Assembly (NCBI RefSeq): GCF_902167145.1
Contig: NC_050098.1
Coordinates: 17,690,501 to 17,754,500, forward strand
DNA: 64,000 nucleotides
Origin: Zea mays
Taxonomy: Eukaryota; Streptophyta; Magnoliopsida; Poales; Poaceae
Direction: 5' to 3'
Made by a program: the position numbers and the translations under genes. This document shows, piece by piece, positions 11,032 through 21,796 of this stretch. Each line of letters begins with the position of its first letter. Position 1 is the first letter of the stretch. Below the pieces are notes generated by a model. It was given only the letters and a program-made list of their open reading frames with translations, ran no database searches and was not told the DNA's origin.

Positions 11032-12795
11032 ATGTCGGGAGATCACGCCAAGAAGGAGATGGTGACCGGCGAGAAGCCCGCCACAAGCCATGGGAAGGCT
11101 CCATTCGGGGAGTCCGGCAACAAGGTGAAGGGATCCCCTTCACACGACAAGTTGTGTCGGAGCGGCGAGAAGAAGAAGATGAAGAAAGTAGTCTACTACG
11201 AGACCGACTCTTCATCGCCATCCACCTCCGGCTCCGACACACCATCCGTCACTTCTAAGCGCCATGAGCGCAAGAAGTTTAGTAAGATCCCCTACGCTAC
11301 CCTCGCATTCCTATATATACTCCATTACTTTCGGTCCCATTAGGCAAACCACCAACGTTTGACGGTGAAGATTATTCTAGGTGGAGTGATATGATGAGAT
11401 ATCACCTAACCTCACTCCACAAAAGCATATGGGATGATGTTGAGTTTGGAGTACAGGTACCATCCGTAGGGGATGAAGATTATGATGAGGACGAAGTGGC
11501 CCAAATCGAGCACTTCAACTCTCAAGAAACTACTATACTCCTCACCTCTCTAAGTCGAGAGGAGTATAATAAGGTGCAAGGGTTGAAGAGCGCGAAAGAG
11601 ATTTGGGACGTACTCAAGACCGCGCACGAAGGAGATGAGGTGACTAAAATCACCAAGCGGGAAACGATCGAGGGGGAGCTCGGTCGCTTTATGCTCAACC
11701 AAGGAGAAGACCCGCAAGCCATGTACAACCGGCTAAAAACCTTGGTGAACCAAGTGCGCAACCTCGGGAGCTCCAAATGGGATGACCATGAAATGGTCAA
11801 GGTTATTCTAAGATCACTTGTATTTCTTAACCCTACTCAAGTACAATTAATTCATGGTGATCCTAGATAGAAGCTAATGTCTCCCAAGGAAGTTATAGGA
11901 AAATTTGTGAGCTTTGAATTGATTATCAAAGGCTCCAAGAAAATCATCGAGCAAGGCACTACCTCAACACCCGAGGTGCAACCCGTTGCATTCAAGGCGA
12001 CGGAAGAAGAGAAGAAGGATTCTACACCAAGTAGGATTCCCATCAAGGCCTCCAATCTCGACAACGAGGAAATGGCGCTCATCATCAAGAGCTTTCGTCA
12101 AATCCTCAAGCAAAGGAAGGGGAAAGATTACAAGTCCCGTTCCAAGAAGGTTTGCTACAAGTGTGGTAAGCCCGGTCATTTTATCGCTAAATGCCCTTTG
12201 TCTAGTGATAGTGACAGGGATAACGACAAGAAGGGAAAGAGGAGAGAAAAGAAGAGGTATTACAAGAAGAAGGGCGGCGATGCCCATGTTTGCCGGGAGT
12301 GGGACTCCGACGAGAGCTCCACCGACTCCTCCTCCGATCAGAACGCCGCCAACATCGCCGTCAACAAGGGACTTCTCTTCCCCAACGTCGGCCACAAGTG
12401 CCTCATGGCAAAGGACGACAAGAAGAAGAAGGTAAAATCAAAATCCTCCACTAAGTATGCAACATCTAGTGATGAGGATAATTCTAGTGATGATGAGGAT
12501 AACTTGCTTACTCTTTTTGCTAATCTTAACATGCAACAAAAAGAGAAATTGAATGAACTGATTAGTGCTATTAATGTGAAGGATGAACTCTTGGATAGCC
12601 AAGAGGACTTCCTTATTAAGGAAAATAAAAAACATGTTAAGGTTAAAAATGCTTATGCTCTAGAGGTAGAAAATGTGAAAAATTAAGTAGTGAGCTAAGC
12701 ACTTGCCATAACACTATCTCTAGCCTTAGAAATGAAAATGCAAAATTAATTGCTAAGGTTGAGAAATCAAATGTCTGTGATGATTCAATTGTTAA
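11032..12795 (+). pseudogene. gag: Sirevirus B gag (broken, truncated)
   Basis: Nucleocapsid/capsid polyprotein of a Ty1/copia element. The ATG at 11032 opens a Lys/Ser-rich N-terminus. A frameshift near 11285-11290 moves the frame to the capsid-like region (PTFDGEDYSRW, then LSREEYNKVQGLKSAKEIWD and a GELGRF...MYNRLKTLVNQVR block, the classic copia gag domain). An in-frame TAG at 11868-11870 interrupts it. Downstream, a CCHC zinc knuckle CYKCGKPGHFIAKC (about 12152-12193) is intact, followed by an acidic/Lys-rich stretch with SSDEDNSSDDED. A further shift near 12683 returns the frame to the family's coiled-coil tail, which stops at the insertion of C. Homologous to the better preserved gag of element G. 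Confidence 0.9.
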
Positions 12796-13274
12796 TGTTG
12801 GAACTTGCTCTCCCGAGCAAGATGATCCAACGGGGGAGTAGAAGTAATGCAGACAAGGTTTTTGCTCAGGAAGGCAATTGCTCTGTTAATCTAGCCTCTC
12901 AAGGGCACTGTGCGGGGGTATTTATAGGTGCCTGAGTGCCCAACATCTTGAGTTAAGGACGCATGTGCCCTCAGGCGCCAGGTTATCCCCGGAATATTCC
13001 CATAAAGCAGGGTTACAGACTGTACTTACAGGGAAGCCTTTACAAATTAGGCCCGTAATGCGCAGCGGCCACGCGGGGCCTGTTACAATGGGCCGGATCA
13101 CACGTGGGCCTCCGTGTTGGACGAGACCGCGGGATGGGGCGACCTCGTCATAGGCCTTCGTCCTGCGACGCATGGGACGAAGTGTGGAGTCTGCCAGTCG
13201 TCTTGTCTCCGTTGGTGCAGCGAGACTGGCGAAGGCATCGAGCGAAGGGTGGCGTCTTCGCCTTCGCCCCAACA
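12796..13274 (-). repeat. 3' LTR of gypsy element C
   Basis: 479 bp. On the minus strand it runs from TGTTGGGGCGAAGG to AAGTTCCAACA, so the ends are inverted TGTTGG/CCAACA. A TATA box (TATAAATA, minus, 12926-12919) gives an LTR promoter. The polypurine tract GGAGGGCAAA lies immediately before it (minus strand, about 13284-13275). The family is not identified; CGAAG-rich LTRs of this type are common among maize gypsy elements. Confidence 0.8.
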
Positions 13275-13440
13275 TTTGCCCTCCGAGGGACCAGTTCGAC
13301 TAAGTCATCTGGTGCCGAAGGCGTCGCTAGATGGTGGAGACTCTGCCCTCGCTCGAAGTGGTTCCGCGGGGGTTTTTGACATGACCGTTTATTGACGCCG
13401 CACTGTTGGATTGCGGGTTTCCCGAAGCGTCGCGCCTGTG

Positions 13441-13448
13441 TATAAAAG
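13441..13448 (+). promoter_or_regulatory. TATA box of the antisense gene in element C
   Basis: TATAAAAG sits about 170 bp upstream of the ATG at 13612, just inside the 3' LTR and pointing away from it, opposite to the element's own transcription. The corresponding box in the Grande-like element is at 27641-27650. Confidence 0.65.
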
Positions 13449-13611
13449 GGGGTGGGGGCGACGCAGATTGAAATTTACCTTTCTGCGCGCCGCAAAAACC
13501 CTAACCTCCCTTTCAAACTGCTCGCTTGCTCGTCTACCCTCCTTGCTCCTGTTCGTCGGAGATCTGGCCCGCGTGAAGCAGACTGCGCGCCGTCGTCGAC
13601 GATACGTAGCC

Positions 13612-16600
13612 ATGTCGTCTTCCTTCTCATCTGCTGCGACCACGCCGACGGCCTAGGCATCGTCCGAAGATACCTCGGGCACTGTGGCGGCGGCGGAGTT
13701 ACGACCGGGTGATACGGTGGAATTCGGTGTTTTGCGGATGTCGTCGGTCCGCGTGCAAGATATGCAACGGTTGGGGTATTTTGGTGGCGGGGTTGGGCGT
13801 GTCCCGGGGGCAGAGGAGGTTCCCGAGCCCGAGGGCGAATTGGTTGTTTTTGAGGCATTTTTCATCGCCAGCCTTCGTCTGCCTGCACATCATTTTGTGT
13901 CGGAGGTTCTGCAGAAGTTCGAAGTCCAGGTTCATCAGCTGACACCGAACGCTGTGGTGGCATTGGCAAAGTATGTCTGGGCAACGACGTCGTATGGCGG
14001 TCAGCCTTCGGTGGAAGTCTTCGCCAAGCAATACTGTCTGCACTGGCAGAAGAGAAAATTGGACATAAGATGGCGCAATTCGGATCGTGCACTTTCACGC
14101 CGAAGTACGGGAAGACTTCGATGGAAGTTGTGGAGCTGGTCCCCTGTGCCCGAAATAAGTGGGGCAACTGGTGGGACTACTGGTTCTATGTTTCAGAGGC
14201 TGAAGTCGAAGACCACCCAGGGCTCCCCGCTGCCATTATGTGCTCTCATTATTATGTGGCGTACCCGCCATTTGAAGTGGCGGAGGATGATGAGAATGAA
14301 AGGGCCCTTCGGATCGCTGCCCGTACGAGTAGTGGGCGTGATCTAGTTGAGGAATTCATAGGGTATGGGGTGTGGCCCTTGGCGCATGGATGGGTGCTAG
14401 GCGAAGTATGCCCTCGCGAGATGCCCTCCCTGGGTGGGCGGAAAGTGCGAAGTCTGCTTTTTGCTTTGGATGTGCGAGGGCGGGATCCTGCCGCGGTTGT
14501 GCGTGAGGCGGAGGATGGGGCGGTGCAAATTGTTGGGCGCTACGTGCCGAAGACGGAGGCCCAGCGGAGCTGGGATATACGTGGATCCAACGACCCCCTG
14601 AATAGGGTCTTCGAGTTGAATCGTTTGCCGTATGGCGGTTATCCCGGGGAAGACGTTGTCGACCGTCGCGGGAAAAAACCAGCGGCTGTGACTGAAGACG
14701 ACCCCGCGCCGGAGGCTGCCCCAGCCACTAAGAAAAGGAAGCTAGGTACTGCGGTGGGAGAACTGGGGGTCTCCGATAGTTTTGCTATGGAGTTGATGGG
14801 GACATGCGCGGCCCCTGGGGGAAGGATGTCTTCGCCCGAGCTTCGGGAGTCTTCGGCGCGGATGCTGGAGGTTACCGGGGGTCGATGGCCCAAGAACGTT
14901 CCTATCCCCCACGCGGCTGGCGAAGACTTCTTTACGTCTCGCATGGCTCGTGACTTGAGAGTGTGTCCTTACGGGCAGAATATTGCTGCTGTTGTGTCGG
15001 CAGTGATGAACAAGGACCGTTAAGATGCTGCGCAGAAGCGCCGGGCGGTCGTCAGGATGGTCGATCCCGTGCGCGAGGCAAAGAGGGCGCGAGGAAGCGC
15101 GAAGGCTGCAGCCTCCGGCAGTGGCAAGCTGGTGCCGGCTGCGAAAACGGCTGCGCCCGGGGGCAACAAAGCGTCGACAGGCGAGAAGGCTGCGGCCGCT
15201 GGCGGAACCAAGCCTCTCCCGGGTGGACCGTCGCCCGCGAAGCTGCCTCCGCCGGGGAAGCGTGTTGCTGACTTCGACACAAATATCAGTGTCGAGGATT
15301 ATCTGGGTGGTAAGTTTTTTTTGACCGGAGACGTGTTGCAGGGTCGGGCGAGGGACAGTTGGTTGTTGTCCCACCTTCGGTGACAGCCACGTCGCCATCG
15401 GTGCTGGTAAAGGCGAAGGGGGCCGCGCAGGACCCGTGGGCCGCCTTTTGCGCGAGCGGCGAGATTTTGACGGCCGCTGCCGCTAGGGACGTGGCGGGCA
15501 CCATGTCCTAGCGGTTGAGAGAAGTGTCTCAGCAGTTGTCGCAGCAGCTGACGCAGCAGCTGAAGCAAGTAAGTTGCGCTGGACTTCGATGTTTGCTGTG
15601 TTTTGGTTCATGCTTTTGTCTCGTGAAGGTTTGACTTGTGTTTTTGCCAGGCGGCCGACTTCGTCGACCGTGTTGCGTCGGGCGTCCTGACTGCGGACGT
15701 CACCGCCGAAGTCGAGAATCTTCGGGCGCAGCACGCGGATGCTGTCCGAGATAAGCCGGCCGCGGAGAGCAAGAACCGCATGCTGGCGGAGAAGGTGGCC
15801 GCCCTGGAGGCCGAGAAGACTGACCTCCGACGCCGGCTGGCGGAGGAGAGGAGGGAGGCTAACCAGGCCGTTGCTGAAGCGCAGGCTGCGCAAGCGGAGG
15901 CTAAGGTGGCGCTGGCGAAGGGTAGCCTCGCCAGCCAACGCGCCGAGGAGTGGGAGGCGAGGTTCAACGCCCTGCGCAGTCATGTAGACAAGGCCGAGAC
16001 CTCGGTGCGCTTAGAAGTCGTGCGGACGCACGCGCAGCTCGTGGAGGCATACCGCGATCTGGGTGCGCGGACTGCAGATTTCGAAGTGCCCGACCGCGAG
16101 GCCAGCCTCTGCTTCCTTGAATGGTTGCAGGAGGAGCTACTGGTGCTCCCGACGATTGTGCAGGGCTTCATGTCCTACGCCTCCCTCGTCACATGCGAGG
16201 GGGCCATGAACGCGTTGTCACGCGAGGGGTGCAAACACTATGAGGCCTTCGACCAGTCAGATGACAACTTTGAGCGGGAGATTTTTAAGGTTGAAGACCC
16301 TGTGGTGAAGGATTCCGCGGGGGCACTCTTCGATCGGATGTGGGGCCCTCATGGTCGAGAGGCGGTTAGGGAGCGGTCTAACCGGGCGAGGGAGCAGTTA
16401 AAGTTTGTCTTTTGTTTCATGTCGTTGAATGTGGGTACACATGGGTTTGCTGAATCAGTGTGCTGTTGCTGCAGATGGCGCGTGCCGAGGATGTGGAAGA
16501 CCTCGGACATCTGAACGGCGCGCAGCCCGAGGCGAGGTCAACCCGGTGCTGCCCGAGGCTGAGGTCGACCCGGCACCGCCCCCGGAAACCGGTGAAGGCT

Positions 16601-17272
16601 CCTTCGCTGCCCCTGCGTCTACTGTGTCTGGTGGAGGCTCGTCGCCAGCCCCTGCGCCGATGGCGGAGGATCCCCCGAAGGCGGCGGCGGAGCTGGTAGC
16701 AGAGGATCCCATGGCGGTGGCTGGGTCTTCACAGGTGGCTTAGTGGGTGTGGGGGAGTTAGTGAATTTTGTCTGCGTTACTGAACCTTGGTTGCTACGCA
16801 GGTTTAGAATTTTGGGCCTGCGCACGCAACCGCTACTGCTAATTTTGTGGCAGCTTCGATCGTGGTTGCTGGAAATGAATCGGATGAGTCTATGTCTAAG
16901 TTTTCTGAGTTTGATGATTCTGGGAGTTCGGTTGTGTGGACGGAAGAGTCTTCGGATGAGGACTTGGATTACTTTGCGGCCTTGGATGTGGCTGCGGCGG
17001 AGGCTTCTCCGCGAGTGACGAATGCTGAAGTTTTTCCTGGTCCGAGTGCTGGGCGTAGGCGGCGAAGGGCGGTGGCGAAGCGTAGAGTGAGTGAGGTGGA
17101 TGGTGGTCGGCTTCGTGTGGACAGGGCTGGCAAGCGGGAATTGTTGTCCTCTCCGGTTGGGGCGAGTGTAGGTGAGGGGGAGTTGCGAAGTCTTTTTGAG
17201 GGTGAGGAGCTTAGGATAATGTTGTTTAACTATAGGGAGATGGGTATCATCCCGAAGGTTGAACCAATGTAA
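13612..17272 (+). pseudogene. Antisense accessory gene of element C (decayed; 'putative gypsy type transposon' domain)
   Basis: A multi-exon gene antisense to its retroelement, homologous to the intact gene at 27496-24297. ATG at 13612. The N-terminal domain matches the plant family annotated 'putative gypsy type transposon' (Pfam Transposase_28): LRLPAHHFVSEVLQKF, VHQLTPNAVVALAKYVW, then after a 1-nt shift near 14050 a WGNWWDYWFYVSEAE block. Next come a low-complexity Ala/Lys-rich part, an acceptor at about 15340, a coiled coil (about 15700-15960) and the C-terminal block SREGCKHYEAF...FDRMWGPHGREAVRE. The final exon (about 16852-17272) has an acidic, Ser-rich part and an RRRRRAVAKRR basic motif. 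Breaks: TAG 13654-13656, the shift at 14050, TAA 15021-15023, a shortened intron 15309-15340 and TAG near 15510. The CAG|GTAAGT donor at 15568 and CCAG acceptor at 15650 still look canonical. Molecular function unknown. Confidence 0.8.
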
Positions 17273-17365
17273 GGTGTGATGCCCTCGCTGTACGTATGTA
17301 ACTATAATTTGTATGATCCGGCCGTGTCCATAGGGGACTTGTGCACTTGGTCTAGCACATTTATT

Positions 17366-17740
17366 ATGTCGGTTCGGCTGCACCTATAGTCGGTTTTTGC
17401 GCGGATAGTTTTTCGACGAAGATTTTTGCACGGATGTAACGTGCCTTCGATTTTGCGCACTCGTTGTGCTAGTCCGGCTGCACCCTTAGGCGACTTTTGC
17501 ACGGATAGTCTTTTGAGGAAGACTTCGATTTTACGCACTTGTTGTGCTAGTCAGCTGCACCTTTAGGCGACTTTTGCACGGATAGTCTTTTGAGGAAGAA
17601 TATGATTTTACGCACTTGTTGTGCTAGTCCGGCTGCACCCTTAGGCGACTTTTGCACGAATAGTCTTTTGATGAAGACTTCGATTTTACGCACTTGTTGT
17701 GCTAGTCCGGCTGCACCCTTAGGCGACTTTTGCGCGGAGT
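17366..17740. repeat. Tandem array, 78-bp unit, about 4-5 copies (element C)
   Basis: The marker TGTGCTAGTCCGGCTGCACC recurs at 17465, 17543, 17620 and 17698 (spacing 77-78 bp), with a more diverged copy to the left. The unit is close to 26 codons, so minus-strand frames stay open and read as a repeated basic peptide around KSPKGAAGLAQ. The array lies between the 3' end of the antisense gene and the 3' end of pol. Confidence 0.9.
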
Positions 17741-17965
17741 GTCGCACACGAGGGTAGCCAGCGCTGCCCCTCGCAGTGACTTTTGTATTGGTCGAATGCT
17801 GAAGACCGTCGATGCGGTCTTTTTCGACGTAATTTTTGCGGGGGATTTTTCGCGTGTATATTACATGGCTCCGCCTCGTTAAAAACCTCACCCCCTGGGA
17901 GGAAAAGAGTGCGGGATGGAATAAAACTGTTTTGCGAATTACAAGGGCGAGCTAGCCCTGAGGAG

Positions 17966-19200
17966 TCAAACAAAAAATTTGCGAAGATTGTCAATGTTCC
18001 AAGAATGCTCTAAGTCTTCGCCGGATGGCGTTGTGAGCCTGTACACGCTGGGGGACGCCTTCGTCTTGACGATGAAAGGGCCCTCCCACTTTGGTTCTAG
18101 CTTGCCCCGGGACTCTGTCCGAGCTGTCCGGACGAGTACGAGGTCTCCTTCGCTGAATTCCCTCGGGATGACTGTATGGTCGCGCCATGCTTTTGTTTGA
18201 GCTTGGTATTTGTTTAGAGCCTATAGGGCAAAGACACGGTCACCGTCGATGAGGTCCTTCGAAGTAGGCTCGTCTACGTCGGGGACGTCTGACATGACTG
18301 TCCGTGGTGACCCATGTTTTATTTCTTGCGGGGTCATGGCCTCCGATCCATATAGAAGGCGGAAAGGGGTGAACCCAGTCGCCCTGCACCCAGTCGTGTT
18401 CAATGCCCAGACCACTTCAGGTAACAGGTCTGCCCACTTGCCCTTTTTGTTGTCGAGGAGCATTTTCTTGATGGCTGTGAAAATTTTACCATTGGCGCGT
18501 TCCACGACTCCGTTAGATTGCGGGTGGTACACTGAGGCGAAGGCGAGCTTGGTGCCAATGGAGAAGCAGAAATCCTTGAAGTCTTGGCTGTCAAATTGCT
18601 TGCCATTGTCAACTGTGAGTTCGGACGGGACTCCGAAGCGGCAAACAATGTTTTGCCAGAAGAATTTCTGGGCAGTCTTTGATGTTATCGTGGATACTGC
18701 CCTCGCCTCGATCCATTTGGTGAAATACTCGACGGCGACGAAGGTGAACTTGAGGTTCCCCTGGGCCGTGGGTAGGAGCCCGACAATGTCCAGGCCCCAG
18801 CGCTGAAGAGGCCACGTGTGGGCGTTTAGCTTTGTGAACTATGAAGGGCTTCCCGAGCGTGGAGAAAATTTCTGGCAGGCTTCGCAGGACCTTGTGACCC
18901 AATTTGCGGCGCAGATCATGGCGGGCCAGTAGAAACCTTGACGGATCACCTTTGCGGCTAGGGCCCTAGGCCCTGCGTGAGAGTCGCAAGTGCCGTTGTG
19001 GACTTCGCTCAGGATTTGGACGCCCTCGGTCTCGGTGACACATTTAAGCATGGGTTGACTGACCCCCTTCTTGTAAAGTTGTCCTTCGATTAATGCGAAG
19101 TCCCGGCTTCGATGTTTGAGGCGCTTGGCCTCATTGATATCGGTTGGATGATAGTACCCCTGCAGGAACAGGGTTATTGGTGCCCGCCAGTCTTCGGTCA
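17966..19200 (-). pseudogene. pol: Element C pol: integrase and C-terminal end (broken)
   Basis: Ty3/gypsy integrase reading right to left in one frame. From the right: an HHCC zinc-binding region with C-E-A-C before KFSPRSGSPS, the catalytic core with WGLDIVGLL (first Asp), LTVDNGKQFDS (second Asp) and YHPQSNGVVERANG (Glu), then a C-terminal region with VLVRTARTES and a tail ending SWNIDNLRKFF before TGA at 17966-17968. Two in-frame TAG codons break it (18839-18841 and 18221-18223), each at a position where Gln (CAG) would fit. RNase H and RT should be upstream but D inserted at 19200. Confidence 0.88.
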
Positions 19201-21053
19201 TGAAGCGTCCCAATCCTTTGGGACTCAAATGTGATACAATTACTAGTCCCAAGAGGCTAGTAACCACATTCATTACTTCAAATATTTATAGAGTCCGAGT
19301 AAAGTTATTACAATACCGGGGGATACAAGCTCGAGAGTGAGCCGAAAATCATAAAGCGCAGTGGAAAATAAATTAGCCCAGGCCACAGGCAGAACTGGGT
19401 GAAGACACAGCCCCTTCAATCAAGCATAGCAGAAAAGAAGTCTTCAGCTGCTGAAAAAACATAAATAAATCTGGGTGAATACACTAGGTATTCCGCAAGC
19501 CCACCCGGCTCCCGTAAAGAGAAAGTGACCTATATTGTACATGCTTCATATGGCGGAGTTGAAGTCACTCATACTTTTTCAGAGAAAGGCAGTACTCGTT
19601 GTTTAAGGTTTTCCCAAGACAATAGAAATGACACTTGCTTGACCACCACTGAGCTTCCCGCTCCCGTGGTACTACTTTCTTTCCAGAAACACACACCCAT
19701 TTCCCTGTTCCCGGTTGTAGTAGAAACACTAATTGTCATACCATACCTGACTCGTCCATACCAGTGGACACAGACTATTCGAATAGGTTTAGACTCTACG
19801 CAGAGGGGTACACTTTACCCACTAGTCCGGCTCTGCGATCTCATGGCCAATGAGATCCGAATCTAAAACTCTTTCCTTCCTTGCACGTCCTAACCTTAAC
19901 GGTTATACCGAAAGGAGTCAGGCCACTGCCATGTCCAAACTGGACAAATCATTCCCCCTCCTTATCCTCCCGGTGCTCCCCAGCCTTCATAACCCTGGGG
20001 TTGGATCGTACGAGTTCAGATCAAGTGGCTGCCCACACAGCCTCGAGTGGTTGTACTTTTTATGAGTACATGTAATGAAAGATGACAAACCGGTCCTTAT
20101 ACGAGAGGACAATCCTTCTGCTCACGCCTAAACCAGCTGAGCTATCACCTTAGGCCCTCCCCTAAACCAGGGAGTCCCTAATCATTCTACTCACCAGGTG
20201 ATGAGGGTGAATACCCTTCATCGCACACTTTTTGGAAAACATGTTACTTGCACCCTTTTACTTATCCCATATCTTGTAATCAAAGGTGATTGTTAATGTG
20301 GGCTCTCTCATGCTCACCATGCAATTCGATTCCCATCCCATATTCCAGGCTTAGGCAGTGGTAGAGAGAAATAGGTAAATAATGCATCAAGGGAAGGATG
20401 GACTTGCCTTCGTTGAAGCTTTCCTGGCACAAGAGGTTTATCTCGGAGGGGTCGGGTTCTTGCCCTTCTTCCAGAGCTGTAAATTCCGGAGGATCGGATC
20501 CCTCTTCCGCTAATCAAACATATATAATAACAATACATCAATCATGGTGACTTTAGTGGGGGTGTGCCATTTCTTATATCTCATTATTTTGGTGCCCTAT
20601 AATTTATTTGGCCTATTTTTGGTACATAAAATATTAGCATATAATTCTATATGAGAAAATGGGAAAAGAAAAGAGAAAATAAAAAGAAAAGGAATTCCCT
20701 GCCTTGCTGGGCCGGGGGGGATTTCGGCCCACTTGGGCGCGGGCGCGCTTGCGGCCCGGCTGGCCCATCAGCGAGGGGGGGGGTTAACAACGTGGACGAC
20801 CACGAAAGGAGAGGGGGGGGGTTCGACCGGAGTCCGGCCGACGGCGAAATCCTGCGGCGGTTCTCCGCCGTTGGTCCGGTTCTACGGCGGGGAGGCGGTG
20901 GCGAGGCACGGGGCGGGTGCAGGGGATCATGGGGGTGGGGTTAATTTGACCGGCGGGGGCCTATGGCGGCCGGTCCGCGGCATGGTGGCGGGTGTCCACG
21001 GCGGCGAGGTCGCCGGTGCCGCAGTTGGGTGCAATAGGGGGCGGGGAGGTGTG
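19201..21053 (-). repeat. 3' LTR of D, distal part
   Basis: On the minus strand this part ends the LTR with GGGACGCTTCA at 19201. Positions 19201-20168 align with the 5' LTR at 34941-35904 with scattered substitutions. The remainder up to the insertion of the Grande-like element has no second copy here, because the 5' LTR is cut by F. Confidence 0.9.
21049..21053. repeat. Target duplication GTGTG, left of Grande-like element
   Basis: GTGTG immediately before TGTTGGGG at 21054, matched by GTGTG at 28474-28478 after the right LTR. A 5-bp duplication is standard for Ty3/gypsy insertion and shows the copy is complete end to end. Confidence 0.95.
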
Positions 21054-21722
21054 TGTTGGGGGCCTTCGTCCTCCGAAGGTCCTCAAAAACATGATTTGAC
21101 AATGTTTTCCAAGTAAATTATATGAACAGATATTTTCGGATTCAGAACTATGGATATGGATCACGACCAGGACGAAGGCTGAGCCAGACGAAGGTCGGGG
21201 GCAGCCGAAGCTGTGCGCAGGGAAGCTTCGGCTCGATGGCAGAAGGGGGAACCGACTTAAAGATGAAAAGACCTCGGGGGCCTCGACAGATTTCCATAAG
21301 CCGTTAGCAAATGTAATGGGCATGGATGTAATTTTACGTGGGCTGCGTCCCGCGTCTATAAATAGATGAACAGTACTCCCGTACTGTTCACGCTGACTTT
21401 ACATTTGCTTTTACGTCACGCCTGTACTTTTTACCTTCTCTCAGGACCGAAGGTACATTTGTAATTTGAAATCATTTCTATTTTCCCATGTTAATAAAAT
21501 AGAAATGATTCCATGATGATGCTTATATTATATCTCATGCTTTATATGAGTCTTTCGTTTTTACCTATTATATTTACGAAGGTATGTCTCTTATGACCTT
21601 CGTCCGAAACTCATTATTTCCCGAAGGGACATAATGCTTCGAAGGACGAAGGACTTTAACACTTAACACTTTTCATGTTGCCTTGTTCTTAACTCTTAGC
21701 ATTTGAGAACAAGTCACCAACA
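21054..21722 (+). repeat. 5' LTR of Grande-like element
   Basis: 669 bp, TGTTGGGG to CACCAACA. TATA box TATAAATAG at about 21357-21365. Repeated GAAGG/CCTTCG motifs. Differs from 27805-28473 at one base that I can see. Confidence 0.95.
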
Positions 21723-21723
21723 T

Positions 21724-21734
21724 TGGCGCCCACC
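21724..21734 (+). promoter_or_regulatory. Primer-binding site, tRNA-Lys-type
   Basis: TGGCGCCCACC follows the LTR after one base and matches the complement of the 3' end of plant tRNA-Lys for 11 bases. The match then ends (TCCGG against the tRNA's GTGGGG). Confidence 0.75.
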
Positions 21735-21796
21735 TCCGGTGAACTCACTTCCACTGCTTGAGTTTTTCGGCACCTTCGGCAAGCATCAGCTTCGTC

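Larger units (their letters stand above)
9843..12795 (+). mobile_element. Sirevirus B, 5' LTR and gag portion (interrupted by C)
   Basis: The 5' part of a Ty1/copia Sirevirus: LTR, initiator-Met primer site and gag, cut off at 12795 where gypsy element C begins. Its pol and 3' LTR must lie right of the window. It is the outermost visible member of the nest. Confidence 0.9.
12796..19200 (-). mobile_element. Gypsy element C, 3' half with antisense gene (interrupted by D)
   Basis: Minus-strand Ty3/gypsy element. From its 3' end (left) inward it holds a 3' LTR, an antisense accessory gene on the + strand, a 78-bp tandem repeat array and the integrase end of pol. The rest of pol, gag and the 5' LTR were displaced to the right by insertion of D at 19200 and are not in the window. 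Left target duplication GTTAA (12791-12795) abuts Sirevirus B gag. Confidence 0.85.

Noticed and set aside
17547..17891. Minus frame reading a 26-aa repeated peptide
   Set aside because: It is produced by the 78-bp tandem array being a multiple of three; there is no start context or homologue.
20651..21116. + frames in GC-rich DNA before and into the Grande-like LTR
   Set aside because: They cross an insertion junction from the D LTR into the Grande-like LTR, and have no domain.
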